A stretch of DNA of 24,948 nucleotides from Oscillospiraceae bacterium. Lineage in GTDB: Bacteria; Bacillota; Clostridia; Oscillospirales; Ruminococcaceae. The position numbers were made by a program, and so were the translations under genes. Under the pieces are notes generated by a model. It was not told where the DNA came from and searched no databases. It was given only the letters and a program-made list of their open reading frames with translations. Shown in pieces: positions 1 to 6,674 of this stretch (the stretch's first letter is position 1; every line of letters starts with the position of its first letter). The DNA lies in assembly GCA_900768105.1 (NCBI GenBank), contig CAAGBQ010000120.1, forward strand, positions 1 to 24,948, read 5' to 3'.

Positions 1-1581
1 TGCGCCGACGACCATTCCCTCATATACAGGCACGCCCGCTCCGATAAACAGCTGACCGCGCTCCTGCGCATTAAACAAGCCGTAGGTAATGGATTCGCCG
101 GTTTCATAGGAAATAAGACTGCCGGTGCTTCTGCGCTGAATGTCGCCCTTATACGGCTCATAGCTGTCGAACACCGCGCTCATAATGCCTTCGCCTCTGG
201 TATCGGTCATAAAGTCGTTTCTGTAACCGAAAAGACCTCTGGACGGAACCTTAAACTCAAGGCGCATACGGCTTCCTACCGGAGCCATTTTTACAAGTTC
301 GCCCTTTCTGTTGCCCATGGCGGACATAATATTGCCTACACAGTCCTCTGGAACATCAATAGAAAGCAGTTCAATAGGCTCATAAAGCTTATTATTTATG
401 GTTTTATAAAGAACACGCGGAGTGGATACGGCAAATTCATAACCCTCGCGGCGCATTGTTTCAATAAGAATGGAGAGATGCATTTCTCCCCTGCCGCGAA
501 CCGCAAATTTATCCGTGGTATCGGTATCGGAAACCTGAAGAGATACATCCTTGAGCAGTTCTCTGTAAAGTCTGTCGCGTAGCTGGCGGCTGGTAACAAA
601 TTTGCCTTCTCTGCCGGCAAAGGGGCTGTCGTTTACGCAGAAAGTCATTTCAACAGTCGGCTCGCTGATTTTTACAAATGGCAGTGCTTCGACCTTATCC
701 GGTGCGCAAATCGTGTTTCCGATAGTAATATCGGTAATACCGCTCATGCAGACTATATCGCCTACGGTTGCACTTTCGCAGGGCACCTTTGCAAGACCTT
801 CAAACTGATAAAGGCTTACGATTTTGGATTTATAGTTCTGAACGGAGTTGTGGTAATCTGTTACAACAACATCCATATTCGGTTTTACTACGCCGCGTTC
901 GATTCTGCCGACGCCGATTCTGCCGACATATTCGTTATAGTCGATTGAAGAAACAAGAATTTGAAGAGGGCCTTCGGCATCGCCCTCCGGCGCAGGAATA
1001 TGGTCAAGAATGGTATCGAAAAGGGGTTTTAAATCCTGCCCTCTGGTATAAGGGTCAAAGGAAGCTGTACCCTCGCGTCCGGAGCAGAAAAGCATAGGGC
1101 TTTCAAGCTGTTCTTCGGATGCATCAAGGTCAAGCAAAAGCTCCAAAATTTCGTCGCCGATTTCGTCAAGCCTTGCATCGGGCTTGTCTATTTTGTTGAC
1201 AACAACAATTACAGGGTGGCCAAGCTCCAAAGCGCGCTGAAGAACGAATCTGGTCTGGGGCATGGGTCCCTCCGCCGCATCAACAAGAAGGATAACGCCG
1301 TTTACCATTTTGAGCACGCGCTCAACCTCTCCGCCGAAATCCGCGTGTCCGGGAGTATCAATTATATTTATTTTTACTCCTTTATAATGAATGGATGTGT
1401 TTTTTGCAAGGATTGTGATTCCTCTTTCTCTTTCAAGGTCGCCGGAGTCCATAACGCGTTCCTCAACAACCTGATTATCGCGGAAAGTTCCGCTTTGCTT
1501 AAGCATTTCATCCACAAGAGTGGTTTTGCCATGGTCAACATGGGCGATGATTGCTACATTTCTTAAATCTTCACGAATCAA
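1..1581 (-). CDS. typA: GTPase TypA/BipA, C-terminus cut by window edge
   Basis: Ribosome-associated translational GTPase of the EF-G/LepA superfamily, involved in 50S assembly and stress or cold adaptation. The frame stays open to base 1, giving 527 residues of a protein usually about 610 long, so roughly 80 C-terminal residues lie outside the window. Visible motifs are G1 AHVDHGKTTL, G3 DTPGHADFGGEVERVL, G4 NKIDKPDAR, and then the EF-G domain III/V-like and BipA-specific parts (RGRGEMHLSILIETMRREG, PVYEGMVVG at the cut end). The start is a TTG at 1581, preceded by GGAAGG about 9 bases upstream; no ATG lies nearer the conserved N-terminus (IREDLRNVAIIAHVDHG). It is transcribed away from ydbC and is probably monocistronic. 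Family identity is certain from sequence; the exact physiological role is family knowledge. Confidence 0.96.
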   Translation of the reverse strand, partial: MIREDLRNVAIIAHVDHGKTTLVDEMLKQSGTFRDNQVVEERVMDSGDLERERGITILAKNTSIHYKGVKINIIDTPGHADFGGEVERVLKMVNGVILLVDAAEGPMPQTRFVLQRALELGHPVIVVVNKIDKPDARLDEIGDEILELLLDLDASEEQLESPMLFCSGREGTASFDPYTRGQDLKPLFDTILDHIPAPEGDAEGPLQILVSSIDYNEYVGRIGVGRIERGVVKPNMDVVVTDYHNSVQNYKSKIVSLYQFEGLAKVPCESATVGDIVCMSGITDITIGNTICAPDKVEALPFVKISEPTVEMTFCVNDSPFAGREGKFVTSRQLRDRLYRELLKDVSLQVSDTDTTDKFAVRGRGEMHLSILIETMRREGYEFAVSTPRVLYKTINNKLYEPIELLSIDVPEDCVGNIMSAMGNRKGELVKMAPVGSRMRLEFKVPSRGLFGYRNDFMTDTRGEGIMSAVFDSYEPYKGDIQRRSTGSLISYETGESITYGLFNAQERGQLFIGAGVPVYEGMVVGA

Positions 1582-1618
1582 ATGATATTCTTCCTTCCGG
1601 TAAAGGGGCTTTGCCCCA

Positions 1619-1647
1619 AGTATAAATAAACATAAAAAACGGACAGA
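1619..1647 (-). promoter_or_regulatory. Possible typA promoter
   Basis: Reading the minus strand, a TATACT -10 (1619-1624) lies 17 bases from a weak TCTGTC -35 (1642-1647). A small GGGGC-TTT-GCCCC hairpin (1606-1618) sits in the leader between it and the TTG start. The -35 is poor and overlaps the ydbC terminator, so this is tentative. Confidence 0.3.
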
Positions 1648-1657
1648 CCCCCGTTTT
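1633..1657 (-). terminator. Terminator downstream of ydbC
   Basis: On the minus strand AAAACGG pairs with CCGTTTT across an 8-base loop and is followed by a run of T, the form of a modest intrinsic terminator. It lies about 60 bases after the ydbC stop and before typA. Confidence 0.55.
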
Positions 1658-1715
1658 GCGGGTGAATGCCCGAAAGGTTGAGCATGACCTTATGTGCCTT
1701 TTATCTTTCGGAAAA

Positions 1716-1958
1716 TCAGTCCGGAAGATCCTCAGTGGGAAGGTCAAGCTTGTTAAGAAGCTTGCGAAGCTCGCCAAGTTCTTCTGCGGTAAAGGTAAGT
1801 CCTTTGGACATACGCTCGTGATCCGGCGACCATTCGCGGATGTCATATTTAGGTGCGTGGTCGTTCCAGCTTACTGCGTTAAGCTCTTTAGTCCAGCCGC
1901 GGGCATTTTCGGAAATTGTTCCGACGCTTTCGGTAATTTTAAAGGTGATTTCCGGCAT
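1716..1958 (-). CDS. YdbC/PC4-family nucleic-acid-binding protein
   Basis: Small 80-residue protein resembling the YdbC family of Firmicutes, whose fold is that of the eukaryotic PC4 coactivator and binds single-stranded DNA. Diagnostic sequence is the run around residues 8-50: an N-terminal strand (ITFKITESVGTIS), GWTKELNAVSWN, then KYDIREWSPDHERMSKGLT, ending in a helix (AEELGELRKLLNKL). The start is the ATG at 1958, with GGGAGG seven to eight bases upstream; an upstream in-frame ATG overlaps that ribosome site and is unlikely. It has its own promoter at 2005-2032 and a terminator before typA. The family call is firm; the biological role in this organism (repair, transcription or RNA) is unknown. 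Confidence 0.85.
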   Translation of the reverse strand: MPEITFKITESVGTISENARGWTKELNAVSWNDHAPKYDIREWSPDHERMSKGLTFTAEELGELRKLLNKLDLPTEDLPD

Positions 1959-2004
1959 GATGTTTCCTCCCAAAACAATAGTAAAGCAGTTCTATATATT
2001 ATAT

Positions 2005-2032
2005 ATTATAATGACAATATTTCATTTTGCAA
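2005..2032 (-). promoter_or_regulatory. Sigma-A-type promoter of ydbC
   Basis: On the minus strand TTGCAA (2027-2032) and TATAAT (2005-2010) are separated by 16 bases, in a very AT-rich stretch about 45 bases upstream of the ATG. Confidence 0.6.
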
Positions 2033-2113
2033 TACACTTTTTTAAAAAGTATAAAATTTTTTTGATACCAAACAGAAAAAACACGCAATTTTGCTTGTAT
2101 TTTTCTTTCATTA

Positions 2114-2160
2114 GCCTATGCCAACGGGCGGTCATAGTATGAAATACGCGGATGTATTCC
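2114..2160 (+). promoter_or_regulatory. Possible sporulation promoter and dyad upstream of cotJA
   Basis: A CATAGTAT (2133-2140) resembles the sigma-E -10 consensus CATACAnT, with a GCCTATG about 12 bases upstream in the -35 position. Just downstream is an imperfect dyad, GAAATAC (2141-2147), six bases, GTATTCC (2154-2160), with one mismatch. CotJ operons are sigma-E controlled in Bacillus, which makes the assignment reasonable, but the match is weak. Confidence 0.3.
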
Positions 2161-2188
2161 GCCAAAACTTTATTTGGAGTATGGTATA

Positions 2189-2377
2189 ATGGAAAACAAC
2201 AACGGAGCAATCACTTCTCCCATTCGCCCAACCTGCGGCGGAGAGCTTGTTCTTGCAATGGCGCGCGTGCCTATGCAGCCGTGGCCCGCAGAGGTTTACG
2301 ACGGCGAAACCGCCCTTGCAAGAGGAACTCTCTTCCCTGCTCTTGACCTTCCCTTTATCGGAAAGGAGGTGCGGTGA
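2189..2377 (+). CDS. cotJA: Spore coat associated protein CotJA
   Basis: Small (62 residues) spore coat protein, first gene of cotJABC. CotJA proteins share the C-terminal pattern seen here from about residue 25: LAMARVPMQPWPAEVY, then ALARGTLFPALDLPF, i.e. an aromatic/proline-rich segment followed by the A-x-G-T-L-F-P-x-L core. The chosen start is ATG 2189, with GGAG nine bases upstream; an in-frame TTG at 2174 would add five residues but overlaps that ribosome site. The stop overlaps the cotJB start by one base (TGATG), and the strong AGGAGG for cotJB is inside this gene. Expected in the mother cell during sporulation by analogy with Bacillus. Substrate or partner roles are not visible. Confidence 0.87.
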   Translation: MENNNGAITSPIRPTCGGELVLAMARVPMQPWPAEVYDGETALARGTLFPALDLPFIGKEVR

Positions 2378-2631
2378 TGGAGGATAAAAATTCCCTGCTT
2401 ATGCGGATTATGACCTGCGATTTTATTCTTACGGAAACCGCGCTTTTCCTTGACACCCATCCGGAGTGTGCCGATGCGCTTGCTTTTTATCAAAAGCACC
2501 TTGCCATGCGCAAAGCAGCCGCAGAAGAATATGCCCAAAAATACGGTATGCTTACGCACGCGGATTATTCCGGTCAAACCAACTGGCAGTGGACCGAAGG
2601 TCCCTGGCCGTGGGAATATAAGGAGGGTTAA
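2377..2631 (+). CDS. cotJB: Spore coat protein CotJB
   Basis: 84-residue CotJB-type protein. Family features present are the N-terminal helix LLMRIMTCDFILTETALFLDTHPEC, the central ALAFYQKHLAMRKAAAEEYAQKYG helix, and the C-terminal aromatic end WQWTEGPWPWEYKEG that is typical of CotJB. The start is the ATG at 2377 (TGATG overlap with cotJA), eight bases after AGGAGG; an upstream GTG at 2374 is less well spaced. It is co-translated with cotJA and lies only 5 bases before cotJC. In Bacillus CotJB is assembled into the coat with CotJA and CotJC; nothing catalytic is visible in it. Confidence 0.9.
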   Translation: MEDKNSLLMRIMTCDFILTETALFLDTHPECADALAFYQKHLAMRKAAAEEYAQKYGMLTHADYSGQTNWQWTEGPWPWEYKEG

Positions 2632-2636
2632 GCGCT

Positions 2637-3236
2637 ATGTGGGTATATGAAAAGAAGCTTCAAAAGCCTGTTAAAATCGCAAAGTCCGACCCTGCAATGG
2701 CAAAAATAATTATCACCCAGCTTGGCGGTCCGGATGGCGAAACCGGCGCCGCAATGCGCTATTTAAGCCAGCGCTATGCTATGCCGAATGACAAGGTAAA
2801 GGCAGTTCTTACCGATATCGGAACCGAAGAGCTTGGTCATATGGAAATGATAAGCGCCATTGTTCACCAGCTTACGCGCAATCTTTCCATGGACGAAATA
2901 AAATCAAGCGGTTTTGCCCCATATTTTGCCGACCACACCACAGGCATATATCCCGTGGATGCAAGCGGCGTTCCTTTCAATGCGGCAACCTTCCAATCCA
3001 CCGGCGACCCTATCGCCGACCTTAACGAGGACCTTGCGGCAGAGCAAAAAGCGCGCATTACCTATGACAATATTCTGCTGCTTTGCGACGACCCCGATGT
3101 GCGCGACGCCATAAAGTTCCTCCGCGAGCGCGAGATTGTACATTATCAGCGCTTTGGCGAAAGCATTGAGCATATTCTTGATGGGCTTAACTGCAAAAAC
3201 TATTACGCCTTTAACCCCGCCTTTTCGCCGAAATAA
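2637..3236 (+). CDS. cotJC: Manganese catalase-like spore coat protein CotJC
   Basis: 199 residues, ferritin-like four-helix protein of the manganese catalase family, located in the spore coat and thought to protect it against hydrogen peroxide. Dimetal ligand motifs are visible: E near residue 35 in the GGPDGETGAAMRYLSQR helix, EELGHMEM around 64-71, the E of EDLAAEQKARITYDN, and EREIVHYQRFGE near the C-terminus (Glu and His ligands of helix 4). Its length matches CotJC (about 190-200 residues) rather than full-size manganese catalases (about 270 or more), which carry an extra C-terminal extension. AAGGAGGG lies ten bases before the ATG. Third gene of the operon; a strong terminator follows. 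Confidence 0.93.
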   Translation: MWVYEKKLQKPVKIAKSDPAMAKIIITQLGGPDGETGAAMRYLSQRYAMPNDKVKAVLTDIGTEELGHMEMISAIVHQLTRNLSMDEIKSSGFAPYFADHTTGIYPVDASGVPFNAATFQSTGDPIADLNEDLAAEQKARITYDNILLLCDDPDVRDAIKFLREREIVHYQRFGESIEHILDGLNCKNYYAFNPAFSPK

Positions 3237-3260
3237 CCGGCGACATTCGCCCGATTATGC

Positions 3261-3300
3261 AAAGCGGCTCCGTGCAGGTCTTGTACGGAGCCGTTTTGCC
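3261..3300 (+). terminator. Terminator of cotJABC
   Basis: A 13-bp stem, AAAGCGGCTCCGT (3261-3273) with ACGGAGCCGTTTT (3285-3297), one G.T wobble and an 11-base loop, 25 bases after the cotJC stop. The U-tract on the right arm is four T. Confidence 0.8.
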
Positions 3301-3304
3301 GTCC

Positions 3305-3507
3305 AAAAAATTTTTTAAAAAAAATCTAATTTTAGGTGTTGCACTTTTTCAGTTTTCGGGTCTATACATATGAAAACACTTTTCCGGCAGGTGTTGCCAC
3401 TCCTTCAAGTCCAGTTGAGGGTACGGTACAGGAAAGGGGCTTTTGCAAAGCCGGACATCGTTGCAAAAGCCTCTTTCACCGATTTTTTCCTTTTGCCATA
3501 TAACCCG
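3305..3507 (+). repeat. 203-bp tandem repeat, copy 1 (putative structured RNA)
   Basis: First copy of a direct repeat whose matching bases lie 203 apart (GGTGTTGCAC at 3335 and 3538, CTCTTTCACC at 3471 and 3674); about 96% identity over the 150-bp core. Within the copy: TTGCAC (3339-3344), 18 bases, TATACA (3363-3368) as a possible promoter; a GGCA/TGCC hairpin; a 7-bp CCTTCAA/TTGAGGG hairpin; and a 16-bp hairpin, AAAGGGGCTTTTGCAA (3433-3448) with TTGCAAAAGCCTCTTT (3461-3476), followed a few bases later by T6. An outer inverted repeat, TTTTCGGGT (3353) with ACCCGAAAA (3503), closes the unit. GGTGTTGC also recurs inside it at 3390. No recognised RNA family is claimed. Confidence 0.75.
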
Positions 3508-3710
3508 AAAAAATTTTTTTAAAAAAATTTGATTTTAGGTGTTGCACTTTTTCATTTTTCGGGTCTATATATATGAAAACACTTTTCCGGCGGGTGTTGC
3601 CACTCCTTCAAGTCCAGTTGGGGGTACGGTTCAGGAAAGGGGCTTTTGCAAAGCCGGACATCGTTACAAAAGCCTCTTTCACCGATTTGCATTTGTTAGT
3701 TATGACCCGA
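3508..3710 (+). repeat. 203-bp tandem repeat, copy 2 (putative structured RNA)
   Basis: Second copy, with TTGCAC (3542-3547), 18 bases, TATATA (3566-3571). Relative to copy 1, two substitutions change Watson-Crick pairs to G.T pairs in the small hairpins (GGCA to GGCG, TTGAGGG to TTGGGGG), and one disrupts a pair in the long hairpin (3636-3651 with 3664-3679). The outer inverted repeat is retained and better paired (GGGTC with GACCC, ending near 3709). The T-run after the hairpin seen in copy 1 is degraded here. A further TTCTTTCGGGTCC near 3751-3763 may be the start of a decayed third unit. Confidence 0.75.
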
Positions 3711-3830
3711 AAATTTTTCGTTTTAATCTCTTATGTTTTGTTCTTTCGGGTCCGTTTAAATCAGTATATAATTTTCGGAGAAAATTCGTCCGAAATTCAT
3801 CTTTGCCATGTCGTTATATAGCGGTTTTTG

Positions 3831-3859
3831 TTGTTTTTTGCCGCGGTTTGTGCTATATT
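3831..3859 (+). promoter_or_regulatory. Promoter of the sigma/anti-sigma operon
   Basis: TTGTTT (3831-3836), 17 bases, TATATT (3854-3859) with a TGC extended -10. The likely transcription start is some 30 bases before the ATG. A TTTCGGA/TCCGAAA hairpin (about 3772-3797) lies upstream. Confidence 0.5.
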
Positions 3860-3895
3860 TGTTTATAGTACGGTTCGCCGAGGGGAAGGACAAAA

Positions 3896-4462
3896 ATGCT
3901 TGCTATTATCGCATCAATCGAAGATGCATTTGAGCGCGAATTTATTTCTGAGATTTATATAAAATATCATAGGCTTATGCATGCCAAAGCTTATTCCGTT
4001 GTTCACGATGAATTCGAAGCGGAAGAAATCGTACAGGAATCATTTGTAAAGCTTATCGAGCGTATCGATGTTCTTATGAATCTTGACAGAGACAAAATTC
4101 CTGTTTATGTTATTGTCACCGCTAAAAACACCGCAATAAAGCATTGGTACAAAAGCAAAAATCAGCCGAAGGCCGACGACGATTTTGATTCAAAAGAAAG
4201 CCTTTCAGAGTGGTCCGCAGATGAAGCCGCTCTTCCGGAGGAGCTTTATATCCGCAAAGAAGAGCTTGCCAAGCTTTCTGAAACCATAGGCAAGCTTTCC
4301 GAAAGGGACCGCATACTTCTTGAATCGAAATATATACTTATGCTTTCGGATGACGAAATTGCCGAAACGCTCCATATTGCTCCGTCAAGCGTAAGGGCTT
4401 GCCTTACCAGAGCAAGAAGAAGAGCATATGCCATTTTGAAAGGAGAGATGGAAAATGTCTGA
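3896..4462 (+). CDS. Sigma-70 family (ECF-type) RNA polymerase sigma factor
   Basis: 188 residues with region 2 (about 15-90: the YHRLMHAKAYSVVHDEFEAEEIVQESFVKLIERID stretch, with the usual acidic D/E-A-E-E-I-V-Q-E-S-F signature of region 2.2) and region 4 (about 130-185: KLSERDRILLESKYILMLSDDEIAETLHI, then the recognition helix APSSVRACLTRARRRAY). There is no region 1.1 or 3, as in ECF factors. Start ATG 3896 has GGGGAAGGA five bases upstream. The stop overlaps the next gene by eight bases, so the pair is translationally coupled. The partner is a membrane anti-sigma factor, implying signalling across the envelope. The inducing signal and regulon cannot be read from the window. Confidence 0.92.
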   Translation: MLAIIASIEDAFEREFISEIYIKYHRLMHAKAYSVVHDEFEAEEIVQESFVKLIERIDVLMNLDRDKIPVYVIVTAKNTAIKHWYKSKNQPKADDDFDSKESLSEWSADEAALPEELYIRKEELAKLSETIGKLSERDRILLESKYILMLSDDEIAETLHIAPSSVRACLTRARRRAYAILKGEMENV

Positions 4463-5210
4463 ACCGGAAAGTCTATCGTCACAGGCTATTCAGGATGAAT
4501 ACGAAGACCTTGTTTTTTGCAAAGTTATGTCAGCCTATGCCGTAAGCGAAAGCGCGCGCATCTCTGCCGAAGCCGATTCGGTGAATGCCGGCGCAGAAGC
4601 GTCGGCGGGAATAAAGGCTGTGGATAAACTTTTCGGCAGAATCAAATTTAAAAGAAACCTTTACGCTTTTGGCTGCTTCTCCAGAAAGGCCGTTTCTGCG
4701 GCGGCAATGATAGTTTTTGTTGCGGTTATTACTTTGGTCACCTCCGTTTCCGCTTTTGCGGATGTAAGAGAAAATGTTGCAAAGGCATTTTATAACCTGC
4801 TTTCAACCGATTACGGAATATATACCGAGGTTAAAGCAGGCGAAACCGGCGAATTTATTGACCGAGAGGTATTTACCGCAGAAGGCCTCTATGCCCCTCC
4901 TTATATTCCGGAAGGATATGAGCTGTCTGTCCATGTTCTCGGCGGCAGAATAGTGAAATATGATAACAAGGAAACGGGCACACTCTCTATTTCTCAAAAC
5001 AATTCCGGCGGTATTATCCATTTAAATACCGAAAATGCGCAGCTTGTGGAGCGTGTTATGATCGGAGAAAGCGAAGCTATTTTGGTTGTAAAGGATGATT
5101 TTACTAACATTGTTTGGCATTATGGCAGCACCCTGTTCTCTGTAAAGGGATATAATCTTCCTACGGAAGAAGCTATTAAAATTGCAAAGGGATTAAAGCC
5201 CGTTGCATAA
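4455..5210 (+). CDS. Membrane anti-sigma factor with DUF4367 domain
   Basis: 251 residues: a cytoplasmic N-terminus (1-78) expected to bind the sigma factor, one transmembrane helix (about 80-101: AVSAAAMIVFVAVITLVTSV), then an extracytoplasmic region ending in a DUF4367-like domain (about 150-250: PPYIPEGYELSVHVL, KYDNKETGTLSISQNN, GESEAILVVKDDFTNIVWHYGSTLFSVKG, EEAIKIAKGL). The N-terminus has no zinc HxxxCxxC motif, so it is not a ZAS-type anti-sigma. The start ATG overlaps the sigma gene stop by eight bases. DUF4367 proteins frequently accompany ECF genes in Clostridia; the ligand sensed outside is unknown. The secreted protein downstream may belong to the same response. Confidence 0.85.
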   Translation: MSEPESLSSQAIQDEYEDLVFCKVMSAYAVSESARISAEADSVNAGAEASAGIKAVDKLFGRIKFKRNLYAFGCFSRKAVSAAAMIVFVAVITLVTSVSAFADVRENVAKAFYNLLSTDYGIYTEVKAGETGEFIDREVFTAEGLYAPPYIPEGYELSVHVLGGRIVKYDNKETGTLSISQNNSGGIIHLNTENAQLVERVMIGESEAILVVKDDFTNIVWHYGSTLFSVKGYNLPTEEAIKIAKGLKPVA

Positions 5211-5218
5211 TATTTTTT

Positions 5219-5248
5219 TTGAAATTATGTTTTTTTTACTTTTAAATA
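5219..5248 (+). promoter_or_regulatory. Possible weak promoter before the secreted protein gene
   Basis: TTGAAA (5219-5224), 18 bases, TAAATA (5243-5248). The gap after the anti-sigma gene is 69 bases, T-rich, with no hairpin, so read-through from the sigma operon is equally possible. Confidence 0.25.
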
Positions 5249-5279
5249 TTAAACATCTTTGGAAGGACAAAATAAACAA

Positions 5280-5681
5280 ATGAAAAACAAAAAAATTATT
5301 TCTTTGCTTCTTGCAATAGTTCTTATCTTTGGAACCGTTTCTACCGCATACGCTTCCGTCAATTACACATTTATCGATAGTTTTGAATGTGGTTCCGATC
5401 TTACCGGAAAAACGCTTACATTTTTCGGCGATTTTGATATAAACGATACCGGCAGCGCCACTATAACTATGACTATAAAGAGAGCTACTTCCGAAAACAG
5501 CGGTTGGAGCGTTTATGATACATACAGCGAAACCTTCTCCTGCCCCACTTCCGATACTGCGATATATCAGAAGACCGTTCCCACCGGTTATTACTACTAT
5601 GCGATAATAACCCTGCGCTATACGGACGCTGCAAGCGGGCGCACCGAAAGCGCGACCATTCGTACCGCTACCGTACATTGA
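5280..5681 (+). CDS. Small secreted protein, unknown function
   Basis: 133 residues; I do not recognise the family. A clear signal peptide, MKNKKIISLLLAIVLIFGTV followed by STAYA, predicts cleavage after residue 25 (AYA-SVN). The mature part (about 108 residues) is rich in Thr, Ser and Tyr, strand-forming, with alternating polar/hydrophobic runs (GSATITMTIKRAT, YYYYAIITLRYTD), consistent with a beta-sandwich-like secreted domain; one Cys pair (C-terminal to FECG and FSCP) could form a disulfide. The start ATG 5280 lies 12 bases after GGAAGGA, slightly long spacing. The position behind a sigma/anti-sigma pair suggests it may be part of an envelope response, but that is inference. Confidence 0.75.
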   Translation: MKNKKIISLLLAIVLIFGTVSTAYASVNYTFIDSFECGSDLTGKTLTFFGDFDINDTGSATITMTIKRATSENSGWSVYDTYSETFSCPTSDTAIYQKTVPTGYYYYAIITLRYTDAASGRTESATIRTATVH

Positions 5682-5704
5682 ATAAAAGCGCATTAGCATC
5701 ATAT

Positions 5705-5748
5705 AAAAAAGACATTCCGTGCTCATTTGAGCACGGAATGTCTTTTTT
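5705..5748. terminator. Strong bidirectional terminator
   Basis: A perfect hairpin: AAAAAAGACATTCCGTGCTCA folded on TGAGCACGGAATGTCTTTTTTT, with T and A runs on both sides. It serves the secreted protein gene (plus) and the aldo/keto reductase (minus), which converge here. Confidence 0.95.
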
Positions 5749-5759
5749 TATTCCGGCGT

Positions 5760-6623
5760 TCAGTTCTTCCCGCTGAAAACAGGAAAATAGCTGTGCTCGC
5801 CATAATCCCTGATTTTTTCTGCGTGTTTAAGAAGCTCCATATCCTCCGGAGTTATGGCAAAATCGACATCTGCGTTTGCCTTCATATGCTCCGGATTCTC
5901 CGTTTTAGGAAGAACCACCATACCAAGCTGCAGCGCATACCGCACGCAAAGCTGCGCAGGGGTTACGCCGTATTTTTCCGCCATATTCAAAATCAGATTG
6001 TTTTTAAGCGCCTCGCCATGGGCAATCGGCGAATATGCTTCGCAAAGAATTGCGTTTTTTTCGCAAAAATCAATAAGCCCAAGCGGAGTATTGGCAATGT
6101 GAGTAAGAATCTGGTTTACCATCGGCTTAATTTCACAATCTTCAAGTATATTTTCAAGGTCATCAATAAGGAAGTTTGAAACGCCGATTGCTTTCAACTT
6201 TCCGGCTTTATAAGCGTCCTCCATTGCGCGCCAAACCTCTTTGTTTTCCTCAAAATAGCGGCGCTCTCCACGGAATTCCGCCCAGGGCTGCGGGCAATGT
6301 ATAATCATAAGGTCAATATAATCAAGCCCAAGCTTCGCAAGGCTTTCATCAATGGATTTTGCGGCGGAATCATAGCTTTTGTTTTCCGCTGCGACCTTGC
6401 TTGTAACAAAAATTTCTTCCCGCGGAACACCGCAGGTGCGCACTCCCTCGCCCACTCCCTGTTCGTTGCGGTATGCCTGTGCGGTATCTATGTTGCGGTA
6501 CCCGAGAGCGACCGCTTCCCTTACCGCCTGTGCGGCTTTATCTTCGGGAATAAGCCATGTTCCAAGCCCGATTTTCGGAATGTTAACTCCGTTTGAAAGG
6601 GTATAATTTTCATTCAATATCAT
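5760..6623 (-). CDS. Aldo/keto reductase
   Basis: 287-residue NAD(P)H-dependent oxidoreductase of the AKR (beta/alpha)8 family, reducing aldehydes or ketones. Catalytic tetrad residues are in place: D46 and Y51 (NIDTAQAYRNE), K76 (VTSKV) and H109 (MIIHCPQPW); the signature GLGTW is at 19-23, GVSNF at the substrate-loop position, and PKTENPEHMKAN near the C-terminal cofactor site. It is similar to 2,5-diketogluconate reductase-type and YvgN-like AKRs; substrate unknown. The start is ATG 6623 with GGGAGG 12 bases upstream; an upstream ATG at 6683 would lie at the promoter. It has its own promoter with a 19-base spacer and a dyad typical of MerR-family control, suggesting induction by electrophile, aldehyde or oxidative stress. 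Confidence 0.93.
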   Translation of the reverse strand: MILNENYTLSNGVNIPKIGLGTWLIPEDKAAQAVREAVALGYRNIDTAQAYRNEQGVGEGVRTCGVPREEIFVTSKVAAENKSYDSAAKSIDESLAKLGLDYIDLMIIHCPQPWAEFRGERRYFEENKEVWRAMEDAYKAGKLKAIGVSNFLIDDLENILEDCEIKPMVNQILTHIANTPLGLIDFCEKNAILCEAYSPIAHGEALKNNLILNMAEKYGVTPAQLCVRYALQLGMVVLPKTENPEHMKANADVDFAITPEDMELLKHAEKIRDYGEHSYFPVFSGKN

Positions 6624-6674
6624 TATATTTATCTGCCTCCCGATTAAAACTTGTTCGTTCGTTGGTACAAAAGC

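Noticed and set aside
3573..3821. Open frame of 82 codons in repeat copy 2 (and a 50-codon frame at 3370 in copy 1)
   Set aside because: Both repeat copies stay open from an ATG, but there is no ribosome site before it, and all four differences between copies in the shared part are non-synonymous. The structure-preserving changes fit RNA better than protein.
5193..5726. Minus-strand frame of 177 codons over the secreted protein gene
   Set aside because: It begins inside the terminator palindrome, has no ribosome site and overlaps a gene with a signal peptide on the other strand.
5727..6179. Plus-strand frame of 150 codons across the aldo/keto reductase
   Set aside because: It shares the first residues with the reverse frame because both start in the hairpin; it is antisense to a well-supported enzyme.
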